The notes beneath the pieces are model-generated. The model saw nothing but the letters and a program-made list of their open reading frames with translations, was not told the DNA's origin and searched no databases. Below are positions 32,924-50,300 of a stretch of 64,000 bases of DNA, one piece after another. Positions within the stretch are counted from its first letter, which is position 1. The number at the start of each line of letters is the position of its first letter. Source of the DNA: Oscarella lobularis (Eukaryota > Porifera > Homoscleromorpha > Homosclerophorida > Oscarellidae); assembly GCF_947507565.1 (NCBI RefSeq), contig NC_089176.1, forward strand, positions 2,790,001-2,854,000, given 5' to 3'. A program made the translations under genes and the position numbers.

Positions 32924-33947
32924 ATGCCGAGAGGAAGAGGTTCTCCTCAATTGCAACAAGAAGGAAACCGGATAATTAAACATTGTTTCACTGTAGGACG
33001 GGGTCCACGGCACAAGGGCCAGACGAGACGTTTCACAAGCGAAGACGAAGTCCAAAAGCAAGCAGAAAAACGCCAGAGAGAAATCGAGTGGCGAGTCAGT
33101 GCAGCAGCAGCAATGTTCTCCAATTTTTACTGGCAAATTTCAGCGGCAAAAAGGCCTGCCTTCTGAATCAGAATCAGAATCGGACGACGAAGACAAGGAG
33201 AAAAAGGAGGAAGATGACGACGACGATGACGTTGCTTTTGCTCGCGGAAAATCGGAATCCGATTCGGACGAGGTTCAATGACGTAGAATTGCGTCACTTT
33301 GCTTTTAATTAACAGTGGGTGTGGTTTTATTTTCTAGGACGACGACGACGACAAGCCCAGAAAGTTGAAGGGATTGGAGGCCATCATCGACGTGGAGAAT
33401 CCTAATCGAGTTGTGAAGAAGGCTAAAAAAGCAGGCAATATTGATGTCAATGCAAAAGTCGAGTTGACGAGACGGCAACGGTGAGTCAGACGACGTCTTT
33501 TTTTTTCTATAATCTTTGATTTTTCTGATAGGGAAGCTATCGAAAAGCAGAGAGCGCAGGAGAACTATAAGCAGAGACATGCAGCCGGAAAGACGGAAGA
33601 GGCGCGAGCTGATCTCGCACGATTGGCAATCATACGCAAGCAGAGAGAAGATGCGCGCAAGGAAGAGGAGCGAAAGCGGCAGGAAGGTAAGACGAAACTG
33701 AAAAATAGAAGTATACAGTGAAACCCCTGTATAAATAACTAAATAAATATTCTATGATTATTCCGGCATTCAGTGGTCACCTGTTTGTCTTCATAAATCA
33801 CTTAGTAGCAGCTGTTCTATCTATGTATCTCTTATTCAGTATCACTCGGGTTTCACTGTAGAACATTCTTTAGTGGGGCGTGGCCTTTTATCATCTCTTT
33901 TTACTGTAGCTGCAGCGGCTGCCGCGCAGAAAGGACGAAAAGCGTGA
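32924..33947 (+). CDS. PDAP1: PDAP1 / PAP28-like 28 kDa phosphoprotein
   Basis: Small, highly charged heat- and acid-stable phosphoprotein family, linked in vertebrates to PDGF signalling and translation control. Exon 1 (MPRGRG) joins [20 protein letters not shown], then a Glu/Asp/Ser-rich region (about 33170-33290 and 33340-33360). Family blocks follow: [39 protein letters not shown] and [20 protein letters not shown]. The tail ends [12 protein letters not shown] at 33947. Six or so short exons. Matches human PDAP1 in block order and overall size. Confidence 0.9.
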
Positions 33948-34070
33948 ACGCGTTCTTTTCTCTACTGAATTACACCGGGTATAAAAAAACCGAAAGAAAG
34001 AGGGCGTTATCGCGACTTTCGCGTGTGCGCATGCTTCCTTGCATACACGCGAGCTGCATATAATAAGGCG

Positions 34071-35421
34071 ATGGCTTGCTGCGGTGGGTCGCCCGAAGAC
34101 GCCGAAGCGACTCGTCGCAGTCGCGAAATCGATCGCGGCCTGCGCGCCGAGAAGGATCACTATCGCAAAATGGTAAAAATTCTCCTCCTCGGCGCCGGCG
34201 AGTCGGGCAAGAGCACGTTTCTCCGACAAATTCGCATCCTCCACGGCGAAGACTTCGACGACGTGGCGCGACGCGAATTCATATCGACGATCTACGGCAA
34301 CGTCATCAAAGCGATAAAAATTCTCATCGAAGCGCGTCGACGACTCGGCGTCGCTTGGGGCGACGAGGCGAGCTGCGCTCGCTACGTCGACGCTTTCGCC
34401 GCCTATAACAACGAGCCGCTCGACAGCGCGAGCTTTAACAAGTATTTCGAAGCGATTGCGAAGTTGTGGAACGATAGCGGCATTCAGGAGACGTTCGCCC
34501 GGCGTCGCGAGTATCAAATTGTACGTCGAAAACTAAAAAGGAGGTGGTTCTGGCGCTCACGTGACCGGCTTTTTTTTTCTCTAGGGTGACTCGACAGCGT
34601 ATTTTATGAGTAGACTAGACGATATAGCGAAGCCGGTAAGATGGGAGATGATGCGTACAGGACGTGCATGTTCGCTTCCTAGAAACCTTACAGTAGTAGC
34701 CAATAATCTGATGTGTGCCACCTAGTACAGAATAGGTCTGTCTTAGACAATATGCCTAGATCAGGTCTTGCATGCAATCTATATCAGGACGTGTTCTATT
34801 ACTTGCGTGTTGGAGAAACACTTAGTATACCAGTCTTCCTATCTTTTATAGACGTATTTACCGACTAAACAAGACGTGCTTTGCTCGCGCAAGGCGACGC
34901 GCGGCATCTTCGAGTACGACTTCACCATCAAGGGCATTCCATTCAAAATGGTCGACGTCGGCGGGCAGCGATCGCAGCGAACGAAATGGTTCCAGTGCTT
35001 CGACGAAGTGACGTCGATCGTCTTTCTCGTCGCGTCGAGCGGCTACGATCAGGTTCTCATGGAAGATCGGACGACGAATCGGCTCACCGAGAGCATCAAC
35101 ATCTTCGAGACAATCATAAACAACAAGTGCTTTCGGCACGTGTCCGTTATTCTCTTTCTCAACAAATCGGATTTGCTCGCCGAGAAGGTCAAAGTGTCGG
35201 ACATATCGCACTATTTTCCGTCGTTCGGCGGCAATCCGCAGAATCTCGAAGAAGTGCAGACGTTCATACTGGAGATGTTTCACGCGAAACGTCACGATCC
35301 CAACAAGCAGATCTACCATCATCACACGACGGCGACGGATACGGAGAACATACGAGTCGTCTTTTCGGCCGTTAAACGTACGATACTCGAAAAGAATATA
35401 CAGTCACTTATGCTCGGTTAG
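34071..35421 (+). CDS. Heterotrimeric G protein alpha subunit, G12/13 class
   Basis: GTPase alpha subunit that typically activates RhoGEFs. Three exons: 34071 to about 34518, about 34585-34635 and 34851-35421. N-terminal MACCGG offers palmitoylation sites and no Gly2 for myristoylation, as in G12/13. G1 is GAGESGKST, switch I Arg is in [15 protein letters not shown], switch II is [19 protein letters not shown]4 is NKSD (NKxD) and G5 is TTATDTEN. The C-terminus [17 protein letters not shown] matches the G12/13 receptor-contact tail. The N-terminal extension is shorter than in vertebrates. All catalytic motifs are intact. Confidence 0.93.
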
Positions 35422-35698
35422 AGGAGAGATACCCTGGGCGGGATCTATCTGTGTGCGTCACAACAGTCTCATTCATTTCATTTCAATTTTTTTGTACAGT
35501 GGTCTATTATCATTGGTTGTTTGGTTTTGCATTAAAGGTAAAGTTTTATAGCAACGAACGTGAACTTCTTTACTGCACGCAATTTGCTGAGAGGCGAACG
35601 CGAGGAGCGAGAGCAAAAGATACGTTCTCACGTGGTTTTGTGTGCTAGTGAAATTTAGGTGAGATTACACTGGTAAAAGCGACAAAACAGTGCGTTTT

Positions 35699-35953
35699 TT
35701 AGTCGTCGTCGTCGTCTTCCGGAACGAAGATGTTCTTCTCTTCGAGCCACGCGGCGCCGTACTTCGACATCATCGCGCCGATGTAGATGCTGGGGATCGA
35801 GAGTGCGACGACTCGAATCAGACCGAAAACGTAGAATCTTTCCGGTTTAGGATGAAGAGCACCAGTATTCGTGTACGCCCAGCGCCTCCACGTCGGTCTG
35901 GAAAGAGGCAGAAGGGAGGAAATGAGACGACTAGCTTTTCGAGGAGTCGCCAT
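35699..35953 (-). CDS. SMDT1: EMRE, essential MCU regulator of the mitochondrial calcium uniporter
   Basis: 84 residues in a single exon. Arg/Ser-rich N-terminal leader (MATPRKASRLISSLLPLSRP) fits a mitochondrial presequence. Then comes the family block VFGLIRVVALSIPSIYIGAM, the one transmembrane helix that packs on MCU, followed by AAWLEEKNIFVPEDDDDD. The poly-Asp C-terminus, facing MICU1 in the intermembrane space, is complete. This matches human SMDT1 nearly residue for residue in the last 45 positions. EMRE is typical of animals and close relatives, which supports a metazoan origin. It is divergent from FLII. Confidence 0.93.
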   Translation of the reverse strand: MATPRKASRLISSLLPLSRPTWRRWAYTNTGALHPKPERFYVFGLIRVVALSIPSIYIGAMMSKYGAAWLEEKNIFVPEDDDDD

Positions 35954-36132
35954 TTTGCTGAAGGTAACGCGCGGTAAATTTGCTCGGAACTGCTTTAGCC
36001 TCTGTTTAGGAGAGGTAGAGCAGTAACCATTCGCTTGCTCATATACTAAACTCTTTACTTAGTGATATTTATACTCCGAAAAGGCCGTAGATGCGGTAGA
36101 AAAAATCATTTTTAGCGTACGTTACCGGAAAA
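35954..36132. promoter_or_regulatory. Likely shared promoter region, EMRE / FLII
   Basis: 179 bp between divergent ATGs. Inferred from spacing; no clear motif. Confidence 0.4.
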
Positions 36133-39100
36133 ATGTCTCAGGGTGTTCTGCCCTTTATTCGTGGAATCAATCTATCAGAAAACCCACTAGAGGTGCAGTT
36201 TCATCGCATAGCGTCAGATTGGCGATATAAGATATCTCTGAAAACGTCCAGAATGACCAACAGTTCACCGAGAAGATCTCGAGCATGGCGAGCCTTCGTT
36301 GGCTCCGTCTCAACAATACAAAACTTCGCACGCTACCCGATCAACTATCGACGCTGAAAAAACTAGTAAACAGACTACTATGCGTTTTTTTCTTTGTCCG
36401 TGACGTGACGTCACACTTCAGGAATACCTGGCTGTGTCCAGGAATAGCTTGCATCATTTGCACGACGGTGACTTGCAGAGTTTGTCGCGACTGCGCGTCG
36501 TGAATGCTCGTCGAAATCACATCAAAGATCCTGGAATCCCACCAGAAATTTTTGAACTCGGAGAGTTGTCTACGATTGTGAGGATGGGGGCAGAACGATA
36601 TATAACGAGCATCCACTATTACCAATTCCTGTTTTCTTTTATTTTAGGACTTTAGCTATAATCAACTAGAAAAGGTTCGTGGATTGGACAATTGGGGGGG
36701 GGGGGGGGGGGGGGGATTGCTTGCAAGTGCACGTTGCTGGTTAGGTTCCTGAAGGATTGGAAAAGGCCACTGGATTGCTTGTTCTCTCTTTGAGCCACAA
36801 CAAGTGAGAGATTTGCGAATCTAATGATAAGCATTTCATTTTTAATTGACTGGCCTGTTTAGGATCGAAGAGTTGCCCAAGGAGGTTCTTTTGTCTCTTC
36901 TCTTTTTTCTCTCTGATAACGTCCTTTTCATAGCTATTCGTAGAATGCTGCGATATTCATCACTTGGACTTGAGTGACAACAGACTTAGTCAGTTAGAAT
37001 CAGACAGATTGACAAGCTACTTTGATGGTTTGACCTTTAGCTACCATTCCACCGACACTAAGAAGGTGTCGGAACATGGACACACTGGTATTAAATTCAG
37101 ATGAATAGAGGTAAAGTATGTAAATGTTCTGACATAGATGCTAGCTAATAATCCCATGGTCAACTCCAAACTGAGGTGACGCAACGTCACTCATAATTCA
37201 TTGGTGTCTAAAACACGTTTCTATTAGATCTTTGCAAGGATTAGTCAACCTTCGAACGCTGAACTTGAGAAATACAGAGGTGGAGTCAATTCTTTTACTG
37301 GAAGAAGAAACGTTGACCTTACTTTGTCGATTGCAGAGAAATCTCTCTAATTTTCCGGAACAACTTGACAGCTGGCTAGTGAATCTCGAAGGTGCGTTCC
37401 GCTTGTCGTTTTTTTGATGCACTCTATGGGGAAACGTCTTTAGATCTCGACATATCAAGAAATGGTCTTTCGCAAAGTAAACAGATAGATATTCTATGTA
37501 TGTGTGATTACACCCACTCGTTTCTTTCTCTTCGCTTAGTTCCGGGATGCATATATCGTATGGAAAATCTGAAGAGATTGAACGCCAGCCACAACGCAAT
37601 ATCGGAGCTGTCTGGTCGCGTTGGTGAGCCACAGCGTAGCGATCCTCTCCCCGCAGTACACAGGCTGGGCTCTAGAAAACTGGGTCATGTTGGAACTTTT
37701 GAATCTTTCCTACAATAAGCTTCAGGAGTTGCCTGTATGACAATCAAGTGACACCGTTAAGAATTTCACTGTTTCTCGTAGCAAAATGTATCAAAGTGCA
37801 CGCGACTGAAACGACTCTTTCTAAACGGTACACTTATTGAATTTGTCGTTGCAAAAATTCTATTAAGGCATTTTCCTCTAACCAGCCAACGAGCTCGTTT
37901 TCGAAGGAATACCATTGGGAATAAGTCGTCTAACTTATCTGGTATAAAGACTTACGAGAGCTCTAGATATAGATATATGAACAGCTTTGTTTTCTAATCA
38001 GGAACAATTTCAAGCGGCTCGCAATAAGCTCCAGTGCATACCCGAAAGCCTGTGTCGATGCTTTCATCTCAGAAAAGTCTCGCTAGCCGGCAATTGTTTG
38101 CTACAACTCCCTGAAGGAATTCACTACCTTAAAAATTTGAAGGCAAGCCTTCTTCTTTCTTTCATCGAGTCTTTGTTAGATTGCGGCTCGCAGGAACTCG
38201 ACGTGCGAGATAATCCCGACTTGGTGATGCCGGCGAAGCCTCCCGAGGAGCAGATAGGCGGAAATCGGCTCTACAATATCGATTTCGACTTGGAGAAACT
38301 GAAACAGGGAGCGGTCACGTCGGAAGCAGCGGGTGAGACGAGCGAGACGCGACGAGGCTTCGGTATTTTTGCACGTTTTGCTTGCTAGGAAAGGCAACTT
38401 CCCAGAAGAGAAAGGTAGCTCATGTGATGACGACGACGACGACGAGGATTCTCTTATTTTTATTTTTTTCCTTAGGCGCAGATTTTCGATCGTCGTCACA
38501 AGGAGAGACAGGCGAAGGAGAAGGAGCGCTTGAGGCAGGCGGACGACGCGCAGAAAGTGCTCAAGGGATTGTCGGGTATCGCCGAGGAGAAGACTCGAAG
38601 GGAAAGCGTCTCCGGCGGAATTCCCGAGCCGCCTCCGGTGCCCGAAATCAAACGAACGCGAAAGTGGTACGAGTCGTTGGAAAAGCCGAATTTGAGTTAC
38701 GACGACTATTTTGACGAGAACACGGGCAAAGAATTGGGTAAGAAGAGGGACATATACATTTCATACGCAAGACAAGCTAGACAACGACGTAGGTTTACTC
38801 GTTTGGCAAATTGAGAATTTTATTCCTGTCGAAGTGGAACAACGTAAGAGCGTTTCGACGCCTTGGGATAAAGGTCGAGCCATTTGCCTCTCTTATAGCA
38901 CTCTATGGACAGTTCTACAGCGCTGACGCTTTCATCGTTTTAAAGGTAAAGCTCATAGAAACACGTCGTTTCGAAAACGACGTTTGCTACGCGTATAGAC
39001 GTTTCGTGACGAGTACGGCGCGTTAGACTGGAACATATATTTCTGGATAGGTTCCGACGCTACGGTACTGCGTAATACCATCGAAAGAAATAGAATTTAA

Positions 39101-42100
39101 TTTAGGAATCCTCTCTTCGCTCTCTTTTAGCTGGACAAGAAAGCCTGTTCGGCAATGCACGCCGTCAACTTGCGAAACATGCTCGGTGCCGAGTCTCGAA
39201 TAGTCGTACGTACAACGCACCCTCAATTCCTCTTTCGAGCAAACTGCCCTGTTTTCCTTCCCTAAAGAGAGAAGAACAAAATGAAGAGAGCGACGCCTTC
39301 TTGTCCCTATTCAATAACGAAATCACCTACGTCGAAGGTACGTACGCGATCGAAAGAAAAAGGGGAATTTGGAATTGACTGACAGGGGGCACGGCGAGCG
39401 GCTTTTACACGGTCGAGGAGACGTCCTATCCCGTCAAACTCTATCGCGTGTCGGTTCACAATAAGATACACTTTGAACTTGTGCGTGTTTGTAGTTGTGG
39501 GGGGCCCCAGTTCTATTACTATTATGAGTTTTTCAGGTTCCTGTTTCGGAAACGTCTCTCGATCCGCGTTTCGTTTACTTTCTCGATGGTGGGATGAGCT
39601 TTTACGTCTGGCCGGGTCCTCAGGTAATGTGTAATAAATGAACGTTAATTGTTTCGTTGTTTTGACGTCATTACGTCAGTCTTCTCTTCTGTTGAGAACC
39701 AAAGTGAGGTAAGGCGTTCTTTTTTTGCGCGCACCGCGTCCGCGTCGAGTGATTGTGCGTCTCTAAGGCTTTTCGCTGAAAAAATGAACAAGAACGAGAG
39801 AAAGAACAAAGCCTCCGTAGCCGTTTTGACTGTGGTACGAAACGCCGGTAGAGTCAACGAAAAAATGACTGAAATACCTTAGGGAAAAGAACCTCAAGAT
39901 TTTTGGAGCTATCTCGGCGGCCAGTCGAACCCAGACGAAATCCAGGTAATTAGAAAAAGAATTCATTACAGTGCTATCCAACGTTTCTAGCCTCACGTTG
40001 AGAGTTTCACGCCTGGCGTGCCTCGGTTATATCGAGTGCATCTTGGACATGGCTATCTGGAACTTCCACAAGGTCTGCTTTCACACTCGAGTCACTCTAC
40101 GTGCACTTGTATATTTATATGGTAGTCGAAATTCATTTCGCGAAATTGACCGCTTCGCTTCTCGAACCGAAAGAGGTCTATATTTTGGACTGTCATTCGG
40201 ATATCTTCGTTTGGTAAAGATTAACTCGAAATGGTGAATAGAGATCTCGTTACGCAGATTTGTTTGAAGGGTCGGTCGAAGATCGGCGCGACTGGTGCGA
40301 GCAGCGGCTCTAAAGTTGGCCCAGGAGCTCTGCGTCATGCTTGATCGTCCCTCGTATGCGATGGTCACGCGAACTTTGCAGGGGTAGGTTTATTGTTAGG
40401 AAACGTTTGATCGCAATCCGGTTTTACAGGACAGAGAGTCAAATATTCAAGTCAAAGTTTTACGGCTGGGATGACGTTCTTTCGGTGGACTATAGCCGAT
40501 CGGCTGAAAGTGTGTTGAAGCTGAAGGGAAAGGTAAAAAAGCGCGTGCCCTTTGGCCCTTGATGCAACGATTATCATTGTTTCCGAAGAAAACGGAAGGG
40601 CAAGCCGAGACAGCCACACAAGCGGAGGCTTCCAAAACCAAGGTACGTTGATTGGAGACGTTTTTGAATTAATTTGATACTGTTCTTTAGGTGGACTTAT
40701 CCTCGTTGTTCATGCCTCGACAATCTCCCATTTCCGATGAGCAGACGGTTTGAATTCTCGGGGTCAACGAGACGACTGTCAATTTTTTTCTCTTCGAACA
40801 GAAGGAGTTCATTGACGAGTGCAGTCAGGAGTTGAAGGAGATGAAGTGCTTTGTGCTGGAAGGAAAGAAATTCGTGAAACTGCCAGACAGCGAAATAGGC
40901 ACAAATATCTGCATCAGATCCTTTTTTTATCTTACTGTTCGTCTTAGGAAACTTTTTCAGCGAAGAATGCTACGTATTCGTTTGCAAATACTGGATGCCT
41001 CCTCCGGGTGAGTTGTTTTGCGCTTTTTAGACGCTTATGCGTTGAATTTGCACGTACCATAGAAGAAGAAGAGGATGCGGAAGACGACGAGGAGCTCCCG
41101 CAGGACTACACAGTGATTTACTTCTGGGAGGTACGCCGTGTTCTCTTCCCCCCGCTTCTCTGAATGTTCTCTATAATTAATTAAGGGTCGCGAGGCAAAC
41201 AAAATGGGCTGGCTCACTTTTACGTTCAGTTTTCAGCGAAAAATGGAGAAAATGATACCGGACCTGCAGGTCATACGAACGCGACAGGTGAGCTGCGCGT
41301 AGAGATTTCCACTTCCTTTTTTCATTGCGATTTGCGACAGCAACAAGAACCGCTCAAGCTTTTAGCCCACTTCGGGAGCCCCATCGTTATTCAGAGAGTA
41401 AGTAAACGTCTTTATTAATATAGGCACGTATCCTATTTTCTTTCAGGGCGAAAGACGTTTGCCCATCGACGAAGACGACGAAGACGATGAGAATGATACT
41501 AGCGGCAGTCGACGCGAGTCCCAGCTTCTTCAAGTGCGAGCCAATGGCAGTTCGCTTTACACTCGAGTCGTTGAAGTAAGCAGTTTTCTAAATTCGGTTT
41601 TATCGATGCATTTTTACTTCGTTTCAGGTGCCCACAGACGTTCAGTCCTTGAATTCAGAATTCTGGTAGACAAGCCATTTATCCTATAGCCGTGGAGACA
41701 TTTTCTTTTTTTCAGCTACATTCTCAAAGTTCCTTTCAATAAGGGATCAGTTGGCAACGGAGTTGTCTACGTGTGGATAGGCAGGTACGAAGATACCCGG
41801 TATTGATTTTTGATTAATTAATCCGTTACCTCTCTAGCAAAAGTAGCAAGGCTCATAGCATTGTCGCCGAAGAGACGGCGAAGCATCTGTTTGAGGAGTG
41901 GTTTTCCATTCAGACGATACGCGAAGGCAGCGAGCCGGAGAACTTCTTCTGGGTTGGCATCGGCGGAAGAGGAGTATATGACCAAGTAAGCGATTCCATA
42001 CACAAAAGGGGCACTAACCGACTATCTCAGGTGGCTGACTACATGAATTTCACTCGCCTATTCCGCTGTTCGAACGAAAAGGGATTTTTCTCAGTGTCGG

Positions 42101-42543
42101 AAAAGTGCCTAGACTTTTGTCAGGTCAGTCAGTGAGCAGCGAAGGGTGTTACGCCTCAGACGTTTATCTCGCGTAGGATGACTTGGCTGACGACGACGTA
42201 ATGATACTGGATAGCGGCAGCGAGGTACAACGGCCGATAAAACCCAAGTCAGTTAATTTACTCTCGAGTTCGCTCTTAGGTTTTTCTGTGGGTTGGACCC
42301 GGAAGCAGTGACGTGGAAAGAAAACTAGCGGCCAAATCGGCTCAGGTCAGACCGTTCGGCAACGTCGTTTCTTATACTGTGAGAGGCATGCAAGCGTTGA
42401 CTCTGTAGGTCTATGGGAAGCATATGAAGGAGCAGCAGCCGGATCGACCTCGCGTGCTGGCTGTAGCGAAGAAGGGTCACGAACCGCACGCGTTTGTTCG
42501 ATGCTTTCACGGCTGGGGACCGTTTGTCCATCGGCGCTTTTAG
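36133..42543 (+). CDS. FLII: Flightless-I (leucine-rich repeats plus gelsolin repeats)
   Basis: Actin-severing and nuclear-receptor coactivator family. Starts [19 protein letters not shown], like FLII orthologues. Leucine-rich repeats run to about 38250 ([76 protein letters not shown]). A charged linker follows, then six gelsolin-like repeats from about 38690: [60 protein letters not shown]-type, [36 protein letters not shown] and [16 protein letters not shown]. It ends [18 protein letters not shown]. About 30 short exons; one 70-nt intron contains a 22-G run. Exon edges in the LRR part are approximate. Confidence 0.93.
36694..36715 (+). repeat. 22-bp poly-G tract inside an FLII intron
   Basis: An uninterrupted run of 22 G lies on the coding strand within a 70-nt intron (about 36675-36744). 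It takes up almost a third of that intron and could form a G-quadruplex in the pre-mRNA. Length is likely polymorphic and prone to sequencing error. Confidence 0.8.
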
Positions 42544-43102
42544 AGCACAGGTAACTAAAAATCTTTCTTGGTGTTCTTGTGTGTACGACTCAAGTGTCCT
42601 CTGGGTAAAGAAATATATACCTATATATAGTGTTAGGAATGGTGTGGCGAGACCGTGTCACTGATGTGTAGTCTGCAGAAAAGTTGATGGTTTCTAAACC
42701 ACACTCTCTTACAAATCCTACCTGCACAAGCTACCTTTTGTTTATCAAACCGAATTATTAATTAATTAATTAATTTAATTAATTAAGCTAGATCAGGGAT
42801 AGATATTGTAGTAGTGCGTATTTTAATTAGTCTTTAGTAAGACGATACAGTTCGGTGAATCTCGCAAAGCTAATATTATGCACATTGTTGGAATTTTAAG
42901 AAAAAATGTAATTGCGTCTCTGTCTGACGTGCTGATCGAAACGGGATGCAAAATAGCCTTTTTTCAGTTACAGAACACAGGAACAAAAGGACAGCCATGC
43001 GAGTGTTCGAGCATGCGCACGAGATTCAAAGATCGGCCATGTTGGACTTTAGTTAGTCTACGATTTCGAGCAAGCAAAAGTAGACCTGGATCCGGCGTGG
43101 AA
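42544..43102. other. Gap between FLII and CNOT3
   Basis: 559 bp containing the FLII 3' flank, an ATTA-type low-complexity tract (about 42754-42786) and the CNOT3 upstream region. No exon seen. Confidence 0.5.
42754..42786. repeat. (ATTA)n low-complexity tract
   Basis: Run of ATTA/TTAA units with one interruption, in the FLII-CNOT3 gap. Confidence 0.8.
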
Positions 43103-47231
<4,129 letters not shown>

Positions 47232-47350
47232 CGTTAGTTGTAACGATGGTTTTTGTGTAACTTTGTACAGAGGTAATGAGAGAAGTGCGTACATACGGGA
47301 GAGGTGCGTGTTTTATTTTCGCGCGTGCAAGCCCGTATCGAAAGAAAAAC

Positions 47351-50300
47351 ATGAGCGTTGCCGTCGATTGGAAACGAATACGCGCCGCGAAGCCGAATAA
47401 TTTGGTCGATAATCCCGATGAAGCCCACGAGGTGTTCACGGCGTTGGCTAAGGTAGGCTCTAGAGCTTTGTTTTGCCAGTTTCACGCGCTGGACGCGCTT
47501 CTACACGTAGATCGGACTCGACGACGTCGAAACGGTCGAAATGGCCGATCTGACGCACCTCTTCTTCGTCGCCAAAGCAATCATGACTGTAGGATTAGTA
47601 GGAAAGCGATTAGGAAGCGAATTCGAGTGAGACGCTCGTTTCCCGAGCGCATATAGGTCAAAGATCAAGAATACAACGTCGCCGTGGACGAGCTGGAGAA
47701 ACTGGAATCAATGAAAGGTCGGTTTGCGAGCAGCAATTTCGTTTTTCCATTCATCGCGCGACGACGCGGCGTCGTTGTCAGGGAGACGCGAAAGCGAATC
47801 GGTCGACGGCGGCGTGTGGAAGCGACGATACGACGAATTGGATCGCGAGTCGCGTCTCAAGGAGCTCTCGTTTGGACGAATGAAGCGGGAAAACGAACGA
47901 GTAATGAATACTATTTATTACCTACAGTACTACATTAGCGCCTATAGAAAAAAACGTCGTATAACAACTATATGTATTAGTGCAGCTCGGTTTTTATGGG
48001 CATCATTCTTTTTGTACGTATAGCTGACTGAAGATGTTTCTTCGAGTCATCATAGAATTAGTGATTTGGAAGCGAAGGTACTTACTTACTTACTTCCCCT
48101 TGGGAACGACGATTAAAACAGTCTATGCAATAGATTCGTAAACTTGAGCATGACGTCAACGATTATCAATCGCAGTTACAGAATCAGGTGGGCCGACCAG
48201 TTGGCATATTCACATCGTTGTGCTAATTATTTCTTATTATAGAGAGAAAGTCTACTTCACCAGAGAGACAGCGGCGATGCGACCCTTCGCAGCAGGGAAG
48301 TGAAATTGGACAAGTATCGGAATCTTGTTGAGGTGCAGCTATAACGTTGAAATCGAATGCCAATGCAAATTCTATCATCTTTCAGGATTTAGAGAAAATG
48401 AATGGCAACTTGCAAGAGAAAAACGAGCGATTGCAGACCGATTTGAAGTCGGCCGTCGGAGAAATGAACGAGGCGACCGATAAACTCGAACAGCTGCAGG
48501 TAAAGTGACGTCGATCTTAGAAGAAGAAAAAAACAAAATAGATACGCGTCGTGTTTTTTTCATCAGTCAGCACTTCGCGAAGCGGATCGCGTCAATTCGG
48601 AATTAGAACGAACGAAACAGGTACTGGAAGCAAAAGTGGAGGATCTGTCCGCCCAAGTCAAGAGTCAAACGACGTCAGACGATCAGATCTTAGGCATAGT
48701 CGAAGAGAAAGCGCAGGAATGGCAGGTGGGGGCATTCTCGCCCAAAGGAAGCGCAATTCTACATTGACGAATTTTCAGAACGTGTTGGCGGAGAAAGAGG
48801 AGGAGCTCGCTCAGTGCTACGATCGTCTGCGCGAGCAGGAAGACCAGATCAGCGCTGCTATGCTTGATCAGGATAAGAATTCCGTTATGCAGCTCAAGCA
48901 GGTTCTTCGTTTCGTTTTTTTCAGACTCGGCCCAGAGAGACCGATTTCTTTTCTGTTTTGTTTTATAGGCGCTCGAAAAGAAGTCCAAGGAAGTGGAGAG
49001 CTTGAAGGAAAAACTAGAGGAAGCTTCGGAAGAAATCGTGAAAGCGACTGCTGAATTAGAAGAAGAACAAGAAGTGACCGCAGCCGGTTTGAATCACACA
49101 TAGTAGGCCGAACTGTTGCAGAGAGAGATTACTATATAGATCGACGAATCGCCGAATTGCAGTCCAGAATTCGAAGTCTACAGTTTGAATTAAAAGAGGA
49201 GCGAAGCATCGTCGAGCAAGAGCAGAAAAGCCGTAAACAGGTGACCAGAGTCCGTGCGCCGTCGCCTCGTTTTTAGAGCAGAGTGCGCGCTCTTTAGGCC
49301 GAAGCGGAGAGCGCTTTGAAAGATCAGGAGATAAGCGACTTGGCGATGAGAATGCGTCAATACGAGGAGGCGAGGATTGGGATACCGTTACGTTGCGGTT
49401 CCCCCTCTCTATCTCCTCTTGCGTTTAGAATCACTACGGTCTCGAAGATGCCGTACAAGAGATCAAAGAGTGGAAAAGCAAAGTGGTGATTCGCGACAGG
49501 TACCCCCCTCCTCCGAAAGAAAAAATTCAATAGTCCATCGATTTACTCTCAGAGACATTTCCGAGTTGACCGGTCAAGTGAACGAACTCGAATCGCAATT
49601 GAACGACTTGCACGACGAAAACGACGCGCTTCGACTCCAGCTCGGATTGGATCCGAACCAGTCCGTCGACCTGTCGACGTACAGATATCGTCGCAACGTC
49701 GAACTCGAGCAGCAGAAGGCAGTCAATCGAACTCTGAAAAAAGACGTCGGTTGAAATCGCGTTTACCCTTGTCCGTTTCTTTGAGCGAGAGAGCTGCGCG
49801 TGTTAGATCGATCGACTTGAAGACGAGAGACTGCGCTTGAGAAGTCAGCTCGTCAAGCAGGCCATGCACAGAGGAGAACGGTAAATCGTTTTAATTTTTC
49901 TTTTTTGTCTAACTTTTTTACTCTCCTATACTTAATTAAAGAGCGATTGAGTTGGGTTTGAAGACGGAAGACCTGATTGCCGTCGAGGAATTGGCCGGCG
50001 AAGAGCCCGAGGACCGAAAAGTCAAACTAACGGAAATTATTAGTCGTAAAGGCGAACTTGAAAGACAGGTTTTTATTTTTAGTTGAAGTAGTTCGTTTTC
50101 GGATGAGTGCACCGCACGCAATTTCTATAGGTCGCCGAGTTGAGAGATCGCGTCGGCAGTCAGGAAAGAACGATCGAGGTGCAAAAGACCGAAGCTGCTA
50201 AAGTTCAGCTCCAGTTGAAGGCATGCTGTGCAGCGCGCGAATGCCAAACGTCCTTGTTGTCATGCAGTTTTCGTTCGCGGTGTAGGAATGCGAAGAGAAA

